Part shown: positions 21,335-22,200 of the stretch, in pieces
Layout of the letters: each line of letters begins with the position of its first letter
Numbering within the stretch: position 1 is the stretch's first letter
Source of the DNA: JBBDNV01 sp040877415
Lineage (GTDB): Bacteria > Planctomycetota > Planctomycetia > Pirellulales > PALSA-1355
Reading direction: 5' to 3'
Length of the DNA: 22,200 bases
NCBI GenBank assembly: GCA_040877415.1
Contig: JBBDNV010000098.1
Location: forward strand, 1-22,200
Translations under genes and position numbers: made by a program
The notes under the pieces: model-generated
Seen by the model: the letters and a program-made list of their open reading frames with translations, nothing else
Told to the model about the DNA's origin: nothing
The model's database searches: none

Positions 21335-22200
21335 TCATCGCTGCCGGACCGGTTCGCCTTTTTTTGGCTTCGGGCCGTCCTTGGGCGCGGTCGCTTCCTT
21401 TCCGCCCACGGGCGCGGTCACTTGCCGCTCGGGCGCGGCCGATTCCGTTTTGGCCTCGGGCGCGGTTGTTTGCGGCTGCGCCTCCGCTGGGACCGATTCC
21501 TGCTCGGGTCGCGGACGCACGATGCGTTCCACCGTATCGAGCAATTGGTCGAGCCGAAACGGCTTGCACAACTCGCCGTACAGGGGGAGCTTCGCTTGCC
21601 GAGCCTTGACGATCGAATGGCCCGGGTCGTAGCCGAAGCCGGTCATCAGCACCAGCGGCACGGGATCCATGACTTCCTGCAGCTTCAGCAATAGCTCGTA
21701 GCCGTTCATGTCGGGCAGGCGGATGTCGACGAGGATGACGTCGTAGCTGCCTTCCAGGGCCACGTTGCGGACCATGTAGATGGCTTCGCCGCCGTCGTGC
21801 GCGGTTTCGACGATGCAGCCGTAACGCTCCAGCAGGTTGTGAGCGGCGCTGCGCACGCTTTCGTCGGCATCGACGACCAGCACCCGGCGCCCGCGCAACA
21901 AGGCCCGCGACGGGGATTGCTCGACTTGCGGATGCGCTTGCACCGGTGCCATCTTCTGCCCCACGCGCTGGATCAACTGCTTGATGTCGCGGGCGTTTCG
22001 CAGGATGGCCTGCAAGCGCTCGACCACCTCGGGCTCGTGGCCGATGTAGCGTTCCATGATGTTCACGGCGTCGTTAAGAATGTCGTCGACCGGCAGGGCC
22101 ACGGCGCTGTGAATCGCCTCGACGCTTTCCTGTGCGGTGGTGGCTTTTTCGTGGCGCAACAGCTCGAGCGTATTGAGGGCCACGGCCACGTCGCGCGTGA
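21335..22200 (-). CDS. Response-regulator receiver protein (3' part, N-terminus outside window)
   Basis: The frame is open to the right edge, so the gene probably begins beyond it; a GTG at 22189 exists but the reading TRDVAVALNTLELL continues upstream without a stop. Counting from that GTG, residues 1-80 are helical and resemble the dimerisation or end-of-GAF region of a signalling protein. Residues about 102-225 are a receiver domain with acidic pocket DADE (107-110), phospho-acceptor Asp155 in LVDIRLPDMNG, the Thr in LMTGFG (about 183) and Lys209 in CKPF, all intact. The tail from about 228 is rich in Pro, Ala, Glu and Lys and looks disordered. No DNA-binding output domain is present. Its sensor partner is not visible. 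Confidence 0.75.
   Translation of the reverse strand, partial: TRDVAVALNTLELLRHEKATTAQESVEAIHSAVALPVDDILNDAVNIMERYIGHEPEVVERLQAILRNARDIKQLIQRVGQKMAPVQAHPQVEQSPSRALLRGRRVLVVDADESVRSAAHNLLERYGCIVETAHDGGEAIYMVRNVALEGSYDVILVDIRLPDMNGYELLLKLQEVMDPVPLVLMTGFGYDPGHSIVKARQAKLPLYGELCKPFRLDQLLDTVERIVRPRPEQESVPAEAQPQTTAPEAKTESAAPERQVTAPVGGKEATAPKDGPKPKKGEPVRQR

Noticed and set aside
1..22200. CRISPR array, phage genes or integrase-type island
   Set aside because: No regularly spaced repeats, cas genes, phage structural genes or integrase were seen; the only mobile element is the IS1-type transposon.

Overview
The window is GC-rich, densely coded bacterial chromosome. The gene families and their order fit a planctomycete, probably of the Pirellulales group: a membrane acetyltransferase of the HGSNAT/DUF5009 type, a CbiE-CbiT fusion, a MoxR-DUF58-VWA cluster, and several weakly conserved TPR and hypothetical proteins. 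This placement is inferred from gene content; there is no rRNA or marker gene in the window.

Layout. 1-149 (-): start of a pyroglutamyl-peptidase-like gene running off the left edge. 292-3721 (+): membrane acetyltransferase, precorrin-6Y methyltransferase (CbiE-CbiT) and an LmbE/BshB1-like deacetylase, the last two overlapping. 3761-6499 (-): RluA-family pseudouridine synthase, a membrane-anchored TPR protein with its own good promoter, and an unrecognised protein. 6750-9725 (+): a 991-residue FAD/Fe-S oxidoreductase (D-2-hydroxyacid dehydrogenase type). 9737-11363 (-): rpiB preceded by a fused TsaC/Sua5 plus low-molecular-weight (arginine) phosphatase gene, both read from a near-consensus promoter at 11519-11547.

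11563-14694: a complete 3.1-kb mobile element inserted just upstream of that promoter. It has perfect 26-bp terminal inverted repeats and a perfect 8-bp target duplication (GCCCCCAG). It encodes a single-ORF IS1-family transposase, a divergently transcribed ribbon-helix-helix protein, a tRNA-like sequence, an unrecognised acidic protein, a small helical protein and a MazF/PemK-like protein. A palindrome (GTATTACCGTAATAC) lies inside the divergent transposase/RHH promoter region. This element is the most unusual content of the window: an IS1-type transposon carrying its own regulator, a structured RNA and a probable toxin module.

14938-18891 (+): MoxR ATPase, DUF58 protein and a BatA-like VWA membrane protein, a conserved chaperone/VWA cluster, ending at a terminator-like hairpin. 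19140-19880 (+): SAM-dependent methyltransferase. 20071-22200 (-): a membrane-anchored calcineurin-like phosphoesterase and the 3' part of a response-regulator gene running off the right edge. Most of the chromosome here is ordinary housekeeping; the transposon is the accessory region.
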